A DNA stretch of 64,000 bases from Spirosoma rigui (GCF_002067135.1 NZ_CP020105.1:3844001-3908000); one strand, 5' to 3'; positions 1 to 8,641 are shown, counted from the first letter of the stretch. Notes: generated by a model from the letters alone, not told the origin. Translations and numbers: made by a program.

Positions 1-286
1 CAATTTCGCCCCCCGTAGCGCGGTAGCATCGTTCTTTTGTGGGGGGTTGAACCGCCAGATCGAACACCATCTGTTTCCCAAGGTGTGCCATATTCACTAT
101 CCCGCTATCGCGAACATTGTTCGGGAAACGGCCCATGAATTCGATTTGCCTTACATCGAAAACCCGACCTTTAGCGCTGCGCTGGTATCGCACTATAAAA
201 TTCTTAAGTTGATGGGCGATCCCGCCACCGGCGGAGTCCCACAAACCGAACCTGCTCAACATTTCCATGAACCGATAACCATCTGA
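1..286 (+). CDS. Fatty-acid desaturase, C-terminal part (5' end outside window)
   Basis: The frame is already open at base 2 and reads through to the TGA at 284-286, so the gene begins before the window. The visible part carries the third histidine box, GLNRQIEHHLFP, which supplies di-iron ligands in membrane acyl-lipid/acyl-CoA desaturases of the linoleoyl-CoA (front-end-like) family. This is followed by the usual C-terminal helix around YPAIANIVRETAHEF. The enzyme would introduce a double bond into membrane fatty acids in the inner membrane. The TTG at 47 is internal to the histidine box and is not a real start. Substrate and regioselectivity cannot be judged from this fragment. Confidence 0.9.
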   Translation, partial: NFAPRSAVASFFCGGLNRQIEHHLFPKVCHIHYPAIANIVRETAHEFDLPYIENPTFSAALVSHYKILKLMGDPATGGVPQTEPAQHFHEPITI

Positions 287-415
287 GAACGCTGTTTTAT
301 CAGCCCACCGGATGGCTTCGCAGCAGGCCCTTCTTACGTCCTGACACGGAAGATTGCCCAACGGGGTGGAACAAGTGATCCAAAATGCAGAGCCCCGGTT
401 CCGGCTGATTTCAAA

Positions 416-640
416 ATGCAGTGGTCGGCTTGTCTGTGTGTTGAAACCATTGGCCAGTGGCGTAAGCGGTTTCGGACGTTCAACGCCAGAGAGCACGCGC
501 GGCATGCGTCGTTGCTGACCCGGTTACTCACCAACCGGGCGTTTCAGGAGATGATCCCCGTTTTTGGGGTAAGCCCGAACCGGGTCTGTTTTGGGCGCGA
601 AACCATGGATCACTTTTGCAAAGTCTTCGAAATACTATGA
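416..640 (+). CDS. Doubtful ORF of 74 residues, no recognisable family
   Basis: An open frame with ATG at 416 and TGA at 638. It is in the same frame as the desaturase, and no stop interrupts the stretch between the desaturase TGA (284-286) and this ORF, so about 118 codons are continuously open. The predicted peptide is basic and rich in Arg, Cys and Phe, with no signal peptide or motif I recognise. No good ribosome-binding site precedes the ATG. It may be a real small gene, a remnant of a longer one, or chance in GC-rich DNA. Confidence 0.22.
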   Translation: MQWSACLCVETIGQWRKRFRTFNAREHARHASLLTRLLTNRAFQEMIPVFGVSPNRVCFGRETMDHFCKVFEIL

Positions 641-723
641 AGAATAGCCGTTGTCAGGAATGTCGTTCAGCTTTTATCCGGTTTATTGGGCGAACGCGTT
701 GCTGAACTCCTTATCTTTAGTGT

Positions 724-849
724 ATGAATGAGCGCTTCAAAATATGGCTTAAACGCGTAGGCTGGATAGGTTTCTTCTTCTTCTTGATTAAGGGGCTCCT
801 GTGGTTACTGATCCCGTACCTGATCGCCAAAGGAATTTTATCGATATAG
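724..849 (+). CDS. Small single-pass membrane peptide, 41 residues
   Basis: ATG at 724, TAG at 847-849. The N-terminus is short and positively charged (MNERFKIWLKR) and is followed by an almost continuous hydrophobic segment with Trp and Phe at its ends (about residues 13-40), ending in KGILSI. This is the pattern of a small inner-membrane protein. The clean charge and hydrophobic organisation, a start with Bacteroidota-like upstream sequence and an otherwise empty gap support it being coding. Function is unknown. Confidence 0.5.
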   Translation: MNERFKIWLKRVGWIGFFFFLIKGLLWLLIPYLIAKGILSI

Positions 850-1088
850 GTCAGGAGGTCTGACAAGCTGATTGGGCCACGACCATGAACACCTGAACAC
901 GGCTGAGACGCTGTTTTCGGGTGTTTATTCGTTTACAGACGAGATCCTTTTCTTTCCCTCTTGCTCAATTTTCACCAGTCAACACAATCTTTAGTCCTAT
1001 ACGTACCGTTTACTCAACAAACCGGAGTGCGTTGCTCCGTACTTGTCAACGTAGACAGGTTGATTTTTGTGTTCAAACTATACCCAAG

Positions 1089-1682
1089 ATGACTAGAAAC
1101 TCAATTTTCGGATGGGCACTTTCGATGGCGCTGGTGGCCGCAACCCAGGTGAGCGTTAGCGCGCAGGATCAGAACACGACGGCACAGACCAGTACAGGAT
1201 CGACCGCTTCATCGTCCGGAACGGCCATGAAGCCGGGTGGAGCAACTGGAAAGGATCTAACCATCAGTGCGGCAAAATCGGCCAGCCACACCATGCTGTT
1301 CCGGGCGCTGCGTGTATCGGGCTTAACGGACCAGGCCAGCGGTAAAGGTCCGTACACCGTTTTTGCTCCTACAAACGACGCATTCGAGAAACTGCCAACC
1401 GGGACGTTTGATGAATTGATGAAGCCCGCTGCCAAACAGAAGCTGGTTAAACTTCTGGCATACCACGTAGTGAAAGGGAAGCTGATGGCCGCTGATTTAC
1501 AGGACGGACAGAAACTTAAAACGGTTGCCGGCGGCACCCTGACTGTTAACAAGGAAGGAGACGTTGTAACGATTGTGGATGGTGCTGGCAACAGCGCAAC
1601 CATCAATCAGGCTGATATTGAAGCGACCAATGGTGTTATACATTCCGTTGATACGGTGATGATGCCTGCGGCCGGGAAATAA
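1089..1682 (+). CDS. Secreted fasciclin (FAS1) domain protein
   Basis: A 197-residue exported protein. Residues 1-26 form a signal peptide ending in VSVSAQ, and residues 27-55 are a Ser/Thr/Gly-rich linker. Residues about 60-195 are one FAS1 domain with both conserved boxes, TVFAPTNDAF (H1) and GVIHSVDTVMMP (H2). FAS1 domains mediate adhesion or protein-protein contacts at the cell surface, and bacterial single-domain versions are common in Cytophagales. The frame stays open upstream to 921, but the ATG at 1089 was chosen because it gives a proper signal peptide. A strong hairpin terminator follows the stop, so the gene appears monocistronic. Confidence 0.92.
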   Translation: MTRNSIFGWALSMALVAATQVSVSAQDQNTTAQTSTGSTASSSGTAMKPGGATGKDLTISAAKSASHTMLFRALRVSGLTDQASGKGPYTVFAPTNDAFEKLPTGTFDELMKPAAKQKLVKLLAYHVVKGKLMAADLQDGQKLKTVAGGTLTVNKEGDVVTIVDGAGNSATINQADIEATNGVIHSVDTVMMPAAGK

Positions 1683-1708
1683 GCAAACGTACCTGGTACC
1701 TTTTATAG

Positions 1709-1735
1709 AAAAAGCCGGACTAGTGCCGGCTTTTT
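1709..1735 (+). terminator. Rho-independent terminator of the FAS1 gene
   Basis: A 10-bp perfect stem (1709-1718 with 1726-1735) with a 7-nt loop. It is flanked by A and T tracts and lies 27 bases after the FAS1 stop. Confidence 0.8.
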
Positions 1736-1873
1736 GCGTTTGCCAGCCATGAAAAGAAAGGGGTAGTAAACGCAGACCCGGCACCCTTGCCTGAACAATA
1801 CAAATGGCCTTCAGTTAATATAAGCAGGAAACGAATGCGGTTGGTCAACCCGACACTTTAACAACGATACGGT

Positions 1874-2152
1874 ATGAATAATCAGGATCAGGAAGACAAA
1901 GAAGACATCATTCGGGCCAGGCAGGCCGTTTCACCCGCCGGACTGGGCGACCGTTCCGACAAGGCAACCCAACTGCCGGGTAATGACGCTCCCGAGGATA
2001 CGCCCCTAAGCGGCATGAAGCCGGAGGATGGGGCCGACCGGTTGGAAGACGACTATATGGACGGCGATGAGCCGGGGGCAAATGTTCGACAGAACAACCC
2101 GAACCGGAATCCGAATCAGAAGCCGGATATTGACAAACCGGCCTATAGTTAA
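1874..2152 (+). CDS. Small acidic hydrophilic protein, unknown function
   Basis: A 92-residue, strongly acidic protein with no hydrophobic segment or cysteine. It is rich in Asp, Glu, Pro and Asn and is probably disordered. The C-terminal third is an Asn/Pro-rich stretch (NNPNRNPNQKPD). Such short disordered proteins are often found in Spirosoma-like genomes, but I know no assigned role. A candidate hairpin terminator lies 15 bases past the stop. Confidence 0.6.
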   Translation: MNNQDQEDKEDIIRARQAVSPAGLGDRSDKATQLPGNDAPEDTPLSGMKPEDGADRLEDDYMDGDEPGANVRQNNPNRNPNQKPDIDKPAYS

Positions 2153-2166
2153 TCGATTCCTTACCA

Positions 2167-2194
2167 GAAAGGCATTTCGTTTGAAATGCCTTTC
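2167..2194 (+). terminator. Hairpin terminator after the acidic small protein
   Basis: A perfect 12-bp inverted repeat (2167-2178 with 2183-2194) around a 4-nt loop, with a T-containing 3' arm. It separates the acidic small protein from the L,D-transpeptidase downstream. Confidence 0.6.
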
Positions 2195-2275
2195 TGCTTA
2201 ATGGAGGGGGAAATTTGCCAACTTATTCGGGCCGGTAAGCGTTTATCTTTTAAATCATTCACTCAACGATACACC

Positions 2276-3484
2276 ATGAACAAACGTAGTATAGGTATTG
2301 GCATCGCGGTTATCGCCGGGCTGCTGCTCGTCTTTTTTATTGGCAGGACCTTCCTGACCAAGACACCCACCGCCCCAACGGTCGAGGAACAGGCAGCGGA
2401 AAATCTGGAACAGAAACGACTTGTGCTGCATCAGGTATGCCGCTTCGCCGATTCGGTGGGGATCGATACTACCCGCTTTGCTACCAGAAACACCGATTCG
2501 CCTGCCAGCGTAACGGACAAAATAAGCCGTCTGCTGGTAGAGGTGCGGTACGGAAAGAAACCTTCCCGCCTGGAATTTAGCGGTCTCAAAGAAACCCTCG
2601 ATCCTGCCTGGGGTAAACATGTAGACAGCACGTTCTCGCCCGGGCAGTTACGCGATGTGGCTTCGTTTGGTCCTTATAAGCAGCTGGTCAGTCATTACAA
2701 TCGCATCAGAAGCCGGTCGAAAGGAAATCCGGCTGCCGATGACTCGCTGCGGCTTATCCGGCAGACGCTTAACTTTTACCGGTACACGAACCGGTTTGAA
2801 GCCGATAAGTTTGTGCTGGTCAATATTCCGGCGGGGGAGTTGAATGTCTTCGATCGATCCGGTAAGCGGTTGCTGCCTATGCAGGTCATTGCCGGTAAAG
2901 CCGATAAGCAAACGCCCTGTATGACTACCTACATTAAAGGGATCGTGGCCTACCCATACTGGAACGTACCCCGCAACATTGCGCTGGAGGAGATGCTGCC
3001 CCGTATGCAAAAGGATATTTCGTATATCTACAACCAGAACTTACAAATCCTCGACGAGAAGGAAAAAGAAGTCGATCCCGAAGAGATTGACTGGGCTAGT
3101 CTGTCGCCTACCAATTTCCCATACCGGGTACGCCAGGCATCGGGTTGCGAAAACTCGCTTGGCCTGATCAAGTTTGAACTGGAAAATCCGCTGGCCATTT
3201 ACCTGCACGACACCAACAGCCGGGACCTGTTTACGCTCACCGCCGACCGGTGGCGGAGTCACGGTTGTGTGCGGGTTCAGAAACCTGTTGAACTGGCAAA
3301 CCTGGTTTTGGGTCAACAAACGTTTGATTCGGGTTTTATGAACCGGTGCCTGATCGATCAGAAACCAAAGATGCTGTCAATTCCCAAACCTGTCCCGGTC
3401 TTCCTGGCTTATAACACCGCCGATGTAGACGCGGCCGGCAAGCTCCGGATTTATAAGGACGTGTACGCCATGGACAAAAAATAG
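2276..3484 (+). CDS. L,D-transpeptidase (YkuD-type), YcbB-like
   Basis: A 402-residue membrane-anchored protein with an N-terminal transmembrane anchor at about residues 5-25. It has a helical middle region and a C-terminal YkuD catalytic domain. The signature SHGCVRV places the nucleophilic cysteine at about residue 331, with the conserved upstream His in IYLHDTN. Such enzymes make 3-3 peptidoglycan crosslinks or attach proteins to the wall in the periplasm. The size and the insert before the catalytic motif resemble the LdtD/YcbB subgroup. The frame opens at 2186, but the ATG at 2276 gives the anchor directly at the N-terminus. A second, shorter L,D-transpeptidase lies two genes downstream on the other strand. 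Confidence 0.9.
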   Translation: MNKRSIGIGIAVIAGLLLVFFIGRTFLTKTPTAPTVEEQAAENLEQKRLVLHQVCRFADSVGIDTTRFATRNTDSPASVTDKISRLLVEVRYGKKPSRLEFSGLKETLDPAWGKHVDSTFSPGQLRDVASFGPYKQLVSHYNRIRSRSKGNPAADDSLRLIRQTLNFYRYTNRFEADKFVLVNIPAGELNVFDRSGKRLLPMQVIAGKADKQTPCMTTYIKGIVAYPYWNVPRNIALEEMLPRMQKDISYIYNQNLQILDEKEKEVDPEEIDWASLSPTNFPYRVRQASGCENSLGLIKFELENPLAIYLHDTNSRDLFTLTADRWRSHGCVRVQKPVELANLVLGQQTFDSGFMNRCLIDQKPKMLSIPKPVPVFLAYNTADVDAAGKLRIYKDVYAMDKK

Positions 3485-3502
3485 AGATCATCTATGTTGA
3501 TT

Positions 3503-3534
3503 AACTCACTCACCGGAAAACCGGTGAGTGAGTT
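3503..3534. terminator. Perfect 14-bp inverted repeat after the L,D-transpeptidase
   Basis: Arms 3503-3516 and 3521-3534 pair perfectly around an AAAA loop, 18 bases past the stop. There is no clear T tract on either side. It may be a factor-dependent terminator or 3'-end stabiliser rather than a classical intrinsic terminator. Confidence 0.5.
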
Positions 3535-3778
3535 GGCATCGATTTTGTTCTTTAGATGAGCGGCAGAAGGCATCAGCATTGTTCCGGGCAACGTTAGTTT
3601 AGCTCCATTACCCGCGTTTACGTTTTGCCCCTGCTTGAGGTTGCTGATTATCTGGCTGCTACGATTGCCGAACAAGCCGACGTAGCAAAAAAGCCAGCCA
3701 CAATCACGATCCAGCGGGCGCTATTCATTGCTGGGGTGGGGTTTTTGGAAACGACGGCTGGCATAAATATTGACTTTT
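3535..3778. other. Intergenic stretch with a possible short minus-strand lipoprotein-like ORF
   Basis: No convincing gene. On the minus strand, an ATG at 3764 opens 38 codons to a TAA at 3648-3650. The peptide has a hydrophobic run and a lipobox-like ATSAC sequence. A second minus-strand frame overlaps it from 3675 and stays open into the transpeptidase gene. This could be an entericidin-like mini-lipoprotein, a frameshifted remnant or chance. Confidence 0.2.
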
Positions 3779-3825
3779 AAAAAAAGAGTGTTAGGCTCCT
3801 GATCGGGTCATGACACTCTTTTTTT
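3779..3825 (+). terminator. Hairpin with A/T-rich 12-bp stem
   Basis: Arms 3779-3790 and 3814-3825 are complementary (AAAAAAAGAGTG and its complement) around a 23-nt loop, and end in a T tract. It lies upstream of the haloperoxidase-like gene and would block read-through from the left. Confidence 0.5.
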
Positions 3826-3953
3826 ATTTGCCTTTAACACAGTCTTCAATCGTGCCTCAAACACCAGACGCCGTCTGGGCAGACTCCGGATGTTTGGGTA
3901 GTAAGACGGCCGGGTATACCCGGACCCAGGCCGTTTGCAAACCGATCTACCGT

Positions 3954-5354
3954 ATGCCGCATTTCTATTCCAGCCCTGTGGGTATTCAATCTAATCTGCG
4001 CCGGTATGCACTGGCTTCCCTGTTCAGCACGCTCCTGTGGATCGCTACCGTGGGGTGCCAGCCCTCCGGCACCGAGGTCGCACCCGCTTCCCGACCAGCC
4101 GCGCTGGAAGCCACCGTGGCCGTGAAGTGGATCGACCTGTTTTTAACCGTTGAGCGTTTTGCTCCCGGCTTTCGACCGCCCGTAGCGGCTCGTGCGCTGG
4201 GTTACATCAACCTGGCTGCCTACGAGGCCGTTGTGCCGGGTTCAACCAGTTACCAGTCCGTAGCCCGGCAACTACCGGGTCTGGAAATTCCTTCGGTAGA
4301 AAGTGGTAAGGCATACCAGTGGGATATTGTGGTCAATGAATCGTATCATGCCCTGATGGTCAGCTTTTTTCCCCACGTCACGGAGGTGTACAAAAAGCAG
4401 ATTGAAACGCTTTATCAGCAACTCGCCGTCAGCTCCGCCGATGCGGAAGTACAAACCAGATCTAAAAAATTCGGGCAGGCCATAGCGGCTGCGGTTTATC
4501 GCTTTTCACGTACCGACAAAGTGGGCGATGAAGGGTATTTGAATAACCAGCCCACCAGCTACGTACCTCCGGTGGGGCCAGGCCTTTGGCAACCAACGTT
4601 CCCGGATTATGGTCGGGCGCTGTTGCCATACTGGGGTAAAGTGCGAACCTTTGCGGCCAGCGAAAGTGATAAGATTGCGCGTCCTCCACTACCGTATAGC
4701 ACCAGCGTTACGTCCCCCATGTATACGCAGGGGCTGGAGGTCTATTCATCCACAACACCGCTATCGCGGGAAAAGCAGTGGATCGGGGAGTTCTGGAGCG
4801 ACGATATTACTACCCTCACGTTCGAACCGGCGGCCCGGTGGTTTGCCATTGCACAGCAGGTCATCCAGCAAGAAAAAGTACCACTCGACAAAGCGATCTA
4901 TACCTATGCCAAGTTAGGTATGGGCCTGAACGATGCGGGAGTTGCCTGCTGGAATTCAAAATACCTGTACAACACGGAGCGCCCCGTTTCCTACATACGA
5001 CGGGCCGTTGACCCCAGGTGGCAGAGTAAACTGACAAACCCGATTACCAGTTTGCAGGGGATCACCCCTCCGTTTCCAAGTTACCCATCCGGGCACTCCT
5101 GTTTTGGCGGGGCAGCCGCCGAAGTGCTGACAGATGTTTTCGGATCGGCCTACGCCATGACCGACCGGTGCCACGAAGGGCGAACCGAGTTCATGGGTAC
5201 GCCACGGTCGTTCGGCAGTTTCTACGAGATGGCAACCGAAAACGCGTATTCCCGCATCCCGCTGGGAGTTCATTTTCGCATGGATTGCGAAGAGGGGCTG
5301 CGGATGGGTTACGTCATTGGCCGCCGGGTCAACCAACTGGCCTGGAAAAGATAG
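3954..5354 (+). CDS. Vanadium-haloperoxidase/PAP2-type phosphatase lipoprotein
   Basis: A 466-residue protein with an N-terminal lipoprotein signal; the lipobox-like end is ATVGC. The C-terminal half carries the PAP2/vanadium-haloperoxidase active site. This comprises the TERPVSYIRR segment (K/R box), YPSGHS with His at about residue 381, and YSRIPLGVHFRMD with His at about residue 440. These residues hold vanadate in haloperoxidases or phosphate in acid phosphatases. Which activity this protein has cannot be told from sequence; halogenation has not been shown for most Bacteroidota members. The open frame extends back to 3810 through a terminator, so the ATG at 3954 is preferred. Confidence 0.87.
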   Translation: MPHFYSSPVGIQSNLRRYALASLFSTLLWIATVGCQPSGTEVAPASRPAALEATVAVKWIDLFLTVERFAPGFRPPVAARALGYINLAAYEAVVPGSTSYQSVARQLPGLEIPSVESGKAYQWDIVVNESYHALMVSFFPHVTEVYKKQIETLYQQLAVSSADAEVQTRSKKFGQAIAAAVYRFSRTDKVGDEGYLNNQPTSYVPPVGPGLWQPTFPDYGRALLPYWGKVRTFAASESDKIARPPLPYSTSVTSPMYTQGLEVYSSTTPLSREKQWIGEFWSDDITTLTFEPAARWFAIAQQVIQQEKVPLDKAIYTYAKLGMGLNDAGVACWNSKYLYNTERPVSYIRRAVDPRWQSKLTNPITSLQGITPPFPSYPSGHSCFGGAAAEVLTDVFGSAYAMTDRCHEGRTEFMGTPRSFGSFYEMATENAYSRIPLGVHFRMDCEEGLRMGYVIGRRVNQLAWKR

Positions 5355-5369
5355 GCGGCTGCGCCCGGC

Positions 5370-6083
5370 TCAGATGGACGGGGTTGCGGTAGCGATATAG
5401 GCTGAATTTTTCAGGTAATCGGGGTTAGGGGAGTAGACAAAAAGGCAGGTTCCACCCTTAACCACTTCGATGATCTTCTTCGACTCGGCATAGGGCACGG
5501 CGGGGCAACCCTGGCTGCGGCCTAATCGGCCCGTTTTACGGATAAACTCTTCACAGACGTAGTCGGCACCGTGTAGCACGATGTTGCGGTTAAAGACATT
5601 GTCATTAAACCCCTTTTCCAGTCCCTGCAACTGGAGCGACAGGCCGTGTTTACCCATGTACGTATTGAGGGTCTTGTAAAAACCGAGGCTTGTCTGGAAT
5701 GACGACTGTACGTTCGAAAACGACGTAGCCACCAGGTCGCCCGATTTCTGGCCGTGTGATACGTAGGTATTAAATAAGATCTTTTTGTTGAGCAGATCGA
5801 CTACATACAGTCGTTTTTTGGTCGAGGGTTGGCTGAGGTCAACGATCGACAGGACGGGTTTTTTGGCGCCCATTTTCTGCCAGCCGCGCAGGGCATATTC
5901 AAACACGTCACGCTGCAGGCCGGACTGGCTTAGATTGAGCTGATCGTAAACAGTAGGGGATGCGTCGGTCGTTACGGCTTTTTTGACGGTACTGATCAGT
6001 TTCCTGTTGGTGATTCGGTTGTCGTTCGAACTGGTACTGGCTACATTAAGCAGCACGACCAGCAAAAGGCATAGTCTCTTCAT
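5370..6083 (-). CDS. Murein L,D-transpeptidase catalytic-domain family protein
   Basis: A 237-residue exported protein. Residues 1-19 are a signal peptide (MKRLCLLLVVLLNV). The rest matches the compact murein L,D-transpeptidase catalytic family (YkuD_2 type). The motif HGADYV contributes the His, and GRSQGCPAVP contains the nucleophilic Cys, followed by a hydrophobic C-terminal strand (GGTCLFVYSPN). It should act on peptidoglycan tetrapeptides in the periplasm. The start at 6083 was preferred to the upstream 6137 because the signal peptide begins there. It converges on the haloperoxidase gene with only 15 bases between the stops and no obvious hairpin. Confidence 0.9.
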   Translation of the reverse strand: MKRLCLLLVVLLNVASTSSNDNRITNRKLISTVKKAVTTDASPTVYDQLNLSQSGLQRDVFEYALRGWQKMGAKKPVLSIVDLSQPSTKKRLYVVDLLNKKILFNTYVSHGQKSGDLVATSFSNVQSSFQTSLGFYKTLNTYMGKHGLSLQLQGLEKGFNDNVFNRNIVLHGADYVCEEFIRKTGRLGRSQGCPAVPYAESKKIIEVVKGGTCLFVYSPNPDYLKNSAYIATATPSI

Positions 6084-6180
6084 ACGGCAAACAGGGGTTC
6101 TCGGAAGATTATAGATAAAAAACCGTAGAAATGGCATTTTAATTCGTTAAAAGTAGTTCTTTTTGCTCAAAACCTCGCCC

Positions 6181-6921
6181 ATGACACCCTACGAAATAGC
6201 CGTTCGCGATGAATTAGTACGCTGGCAGCGGGCCATGCAAAAGCCGCCGTCTGTCGTTGGTCGGCTGTCGACAGCCATGCAGCGCCGGATCAACCGGATC
6301 ATTCCCGATAAGGTCCACCAGGCCATTACGCTGGCTATTAAGCAGATGACGCGGGCCGTTTTGTTCGGTGCCGAATTCCTCAACCGCCAACCTACCCGGG
6401 GCATGTCGCTGACGGAACGCGACGCCAGTGTAGCCCGCCGAATCGACTTTTACCGAAAGGCCGGCGCGGCCGAAGGGGGCGTCACCGGAGCCGGGGGTAT
6501 CCTGCTTAGTTTCGCCGATTTTCCGTTGTTGCTCAGTCTTAAAATGAAGCTGCTCTTCGAGATTGCGGCTCTGTACGGCTATAATGTCAGTGACTACCGC
6601 GAGCGGGTGTTCATCCTGTACGTGTTTCAACTGGCCTTTTCCAGCCAGGAACGGCGGCAGTTTGTTTACCAGCATGTAGCCAACTGGCCGGAGCACAGCC
6701 GGCAACTGCCGGAAGACATCAACCAGTTCGACTGGCTCACGTTTCAGCAGGAATACCGCGATTACATTGATTTAGCCAAATTGGCGCAGTTAGTTCCCGG
6801 AATCGGGGCTGCGGTGGGTGTCGTAGTCAACTACCGATTAATCAATCAACTGGGCCGCACTGCCATGAACGCTTACCGGATGCGGTGGCTGTCCGAGAAC
6901 CGCGAACTACAGATTGGATAG
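6181..6921 (+). CDS. EcsC family protein
   Basis: A 246-residue protein of the EcsC family. It shows the typical AxxGGVTGAGGILLSFADFPLLLSL segment (Gly-rich followed by a membrane-associating hydrophobic helix) near residues 95-120. A second hydrophobic Gly-rich stretch, VPGIGAAVGVVVNYRL, lies near the C-terminus. EcsC was named from the Bacillus ecs locus beside an ABC transporter. The molecular function is unknown; membrane association is likely. The ATG at 6181 is chosen over the TTG at 6163. It diverges from the L,D-transpeptidase, and the two probably share a promoter region of about 100 bases. Confidence 0.8.
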   Translation: MTPYEIAVRDELVRWQRAMQKPPSVVGRLSTAMQRRINRIIPDKVHQAITLAIKQMTRAVLFGAEFLNRQPTRGMSLTERDASVARRIDFYRKAGAAEGGVTGAGGILLSFADFPLLLSLKMKLLFEIAALYGYNVSDYRERVFILYVFQLAFSSQERRQFVYQHVANWPEHSRQLPEDINQFDWLTFQQEYRDYIDLAKLAQLVPGIGAAVGVVVNYRLINQLGRTAMNAYRMRWLSENRELQIG

Positions 6922-6937
6922 ACCCTCTTTCGGGACC

Positions 6938-7606
6938 TTAGGGGAGGGCGTAGGTGAGTTGCGCCAACAGGCTGACTTCATACGAAGAGGTGTAGGTTTG
7001 GGCACCCCCGAAGCGCCCCAGGTTATATGCCCAGACTGGCTGGACAATCAGAGCACACCGGTTGTTGAACTGGTACCGACCTCCGGCACCGACCATCGGA
7101 TGAAAAACGGGCCCCGATTCGGTTCCGAGTCGTAGCCGCTGCGTATCAGCCCCCGTACGGTCAACAATCACGCGGGAAGAGAAGGGGAAGTCGAGGTGCA
7201 GACCCAAGGAAACGTAGGGTGATAATCGGCGGGCGAGGGGTTGATAGTTCAGGAGGAGGGGGACGCGCAGTGTACGGCTCCGCACCGTTGTTGTGCCTTC
7301 CCCGGCTGCGGGTAAGCGCAACTGCCGCATTGTTGACTGGCTATACCACAAGCCCGCAGAAATCGACCAGCCGGGAGCGTAGGAATACTGGGCGCCAAGG
7401 CCGGCCAGGTAGCCCGCCGTATTGCGCGTGCCGCTAACAAAAACCGGTTCCACCACCTGTCCGTCGCTGTCGGGGTAGAGATACGTCCGGTTGTAATTGG
7501 TACGAATGATCGTAGGGGCTACCGTTGCCGTAACCGACAGCCGGGACTGCCCCGTCACTGGGCTCGCCGACAGAAACAGCAGGATTGCGAGCATTTTTTT
7601 TAGCAT
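6938..7606 (-). CDS. Outer-membrane beta-barrel protein (PorT/OmpW-like small barrel)
   Basis: A 222-residue exported protein. The signal peptide covers residues 1-19 and ends near SPVTGQ. The remainder consists of alternating hydrophobic and polar strands rich in Tyr, Gly and Arg, for example YLAGLGAQYSYAPGWSISAGLWY and VGAGGRYQFNN. It ends in the hydrophobic LLAQLTYALP, consistent with an 8-stranded outer-membrane barrel of the Bacteroidota beta-barrel families. Ligand and function are unknown. It converges on the EcsC gene, with 16 bases between the stops. Confidence 0.75.
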   Translation of the reverse strand: MLKKMLAILLFLSASPVTGQSRLSVTATVAPTIIRTNYNRTYLYPDSDGQVVEPVFVSGTRNTAGYLAGLGAQYSYAPGWSISAGLWYSQSTMRQLRLPAAGEGTTTVRSRTLRVPLLLNYQPLARRLSPYVSLGLHLDFPFSSRVIVDRTGADTQRLRLGTESGPVFHPMVGAGGRYQFNNRCALIVQPVWAYNLGRFGGAQTYTSSYEVSLLAQLTYALP

Positions 7607-7699
7607 AGACCGCTCCGTTTGGCAATGTGTCGGGTGAATATACGCTGAATCCTACGCGGCATCGGTGTAGTTTAGCGGAAATTTATCCTTCCGTTGCCC

Positions 7700-8641
7700 A
7701 TGCTGTTTCTACTCCTAAGCATTGCTCTGTCGGTTTTGCTGCTGCTGAACTTCCGATTGTTTCCCCGCTACGGGATCAATACGTTTCAGGCCATCGTGTT
7801 CAATTACCCCGTTTGCTTTCTAACCGGACTGGTGTTGATGCCTGCCGATCAGTCGTTTACGCTGAATCTTTCGGAGACCTGGACCTGGCTGGCTCTTGGC
7901 CTTGGTGTGGGCTTCATCCTGACGTTTTTACTGTCGGGGGCGAGTACGCAGCGGATGGGAATCACGGCTACATCGCTGGCCAACAATCTATCGCTGGTGA
8001 TTCCGGTTTGTTTTAGTCTGTTCGTGTTTAATGCAGCCGGGGAAGAAGGTAACGGTTTCGACCGCCTTAATTACCTGGGCCTGGTGCTGGCCGTGGTTGC
8101 CGTTGGGTTAAGTACCTACAAAAAAGTCCCCGACGCACCCGCCGATGCCGAAGGCCATTCGACAGCATCAATCCAGCGCGGTCGTCCGGGAACTGCTGTG
8201 TTGCTGCCGGTGGCCGTGTTTCTGTTTTACGGCGCCACCAATACCATGATTAACTACATGAACCTGCGTTACATACCATCGGCCGACAAGACGATCCAGG
8301 TGACGTTAACGATGGTAGTTGGGGCCATCATTGCCGGGCTACTGATGCTGGCCGTCCGACTTGTTCAGGGGAGCGAAACAATCCAGTTGCGAAGTCTGCT
8401 TGGAGCCGTCACCCTGGGGATTCCTAACTTTCTGAGCTTTTATACGCTACTGCTGGCCTTATCGGCTTATAAAGGCAATGGAGCTTTTGTGTATCCACTG
8501 TACAACATTGGCGTTATCCTGCTTGCCGCACTTATGGCAGCGTTCTTTTTCAAGGAGCCATTAACGGTAGCTAACAAAATAGGTCTTGCAGTAGCTGTTC
8601 TGGCCATCGGCTTGATTTCGTGGCAAGAACTGCTCACCTGA
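7700..8641 (+). CDS. DMT-superfamily (EamA-like) transporter
   Basis: A 313-residue polytopic membrane protein with about ten hydrophobic helices, arranged as two five-helix halves as in drug/metabolite transporters. The C-terminal half has the typical NFLSFYTLLLALSAYKGNGAFVYPLYNIGVILLAALMA pattern. The likely role is export or uptake of a small metabolite across the inner membrane; the substrate is unknown. The ATG at 7700 is chosen over the TTG two codons upstream. The gene ends at a strong terminator shared with the converging mla operon. Confidence 0.85.
   Translation: MLFLLLSIALSVLLLLNFRLFPRYGINTFQAIVFNYPVCFLTGLVLMPADQSFTLNLSETWTWLALGLGVGFILTFLLSGASTQRMGITATSLANNLSLVIPVCFSLFVFNAAGEEGNGFDRLNYLGLVLAVVAVGLSTYKKVPDAPADAEGHSTASIQRGRPGTAVLLPVAVFLFYGATNTMINYMNLRYIPSADKTIQVTLTMVVGAIIAGLLMLAVRLVQGSETIQLRSLLGAVTLGIPNFLSFYTLLLALSAYKGNGAFVYPLYNIGVILLAALMAAFFFKEPLTVANKIGLAVAVLAIGLISWQELLT

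Noticed and set aside
1169..1606. A 145-codon minus-strand ORF opposite the FAS1 gene
   Set aside because: Antisense shadow of a clear FAS1 domain; no signal peptide or family.
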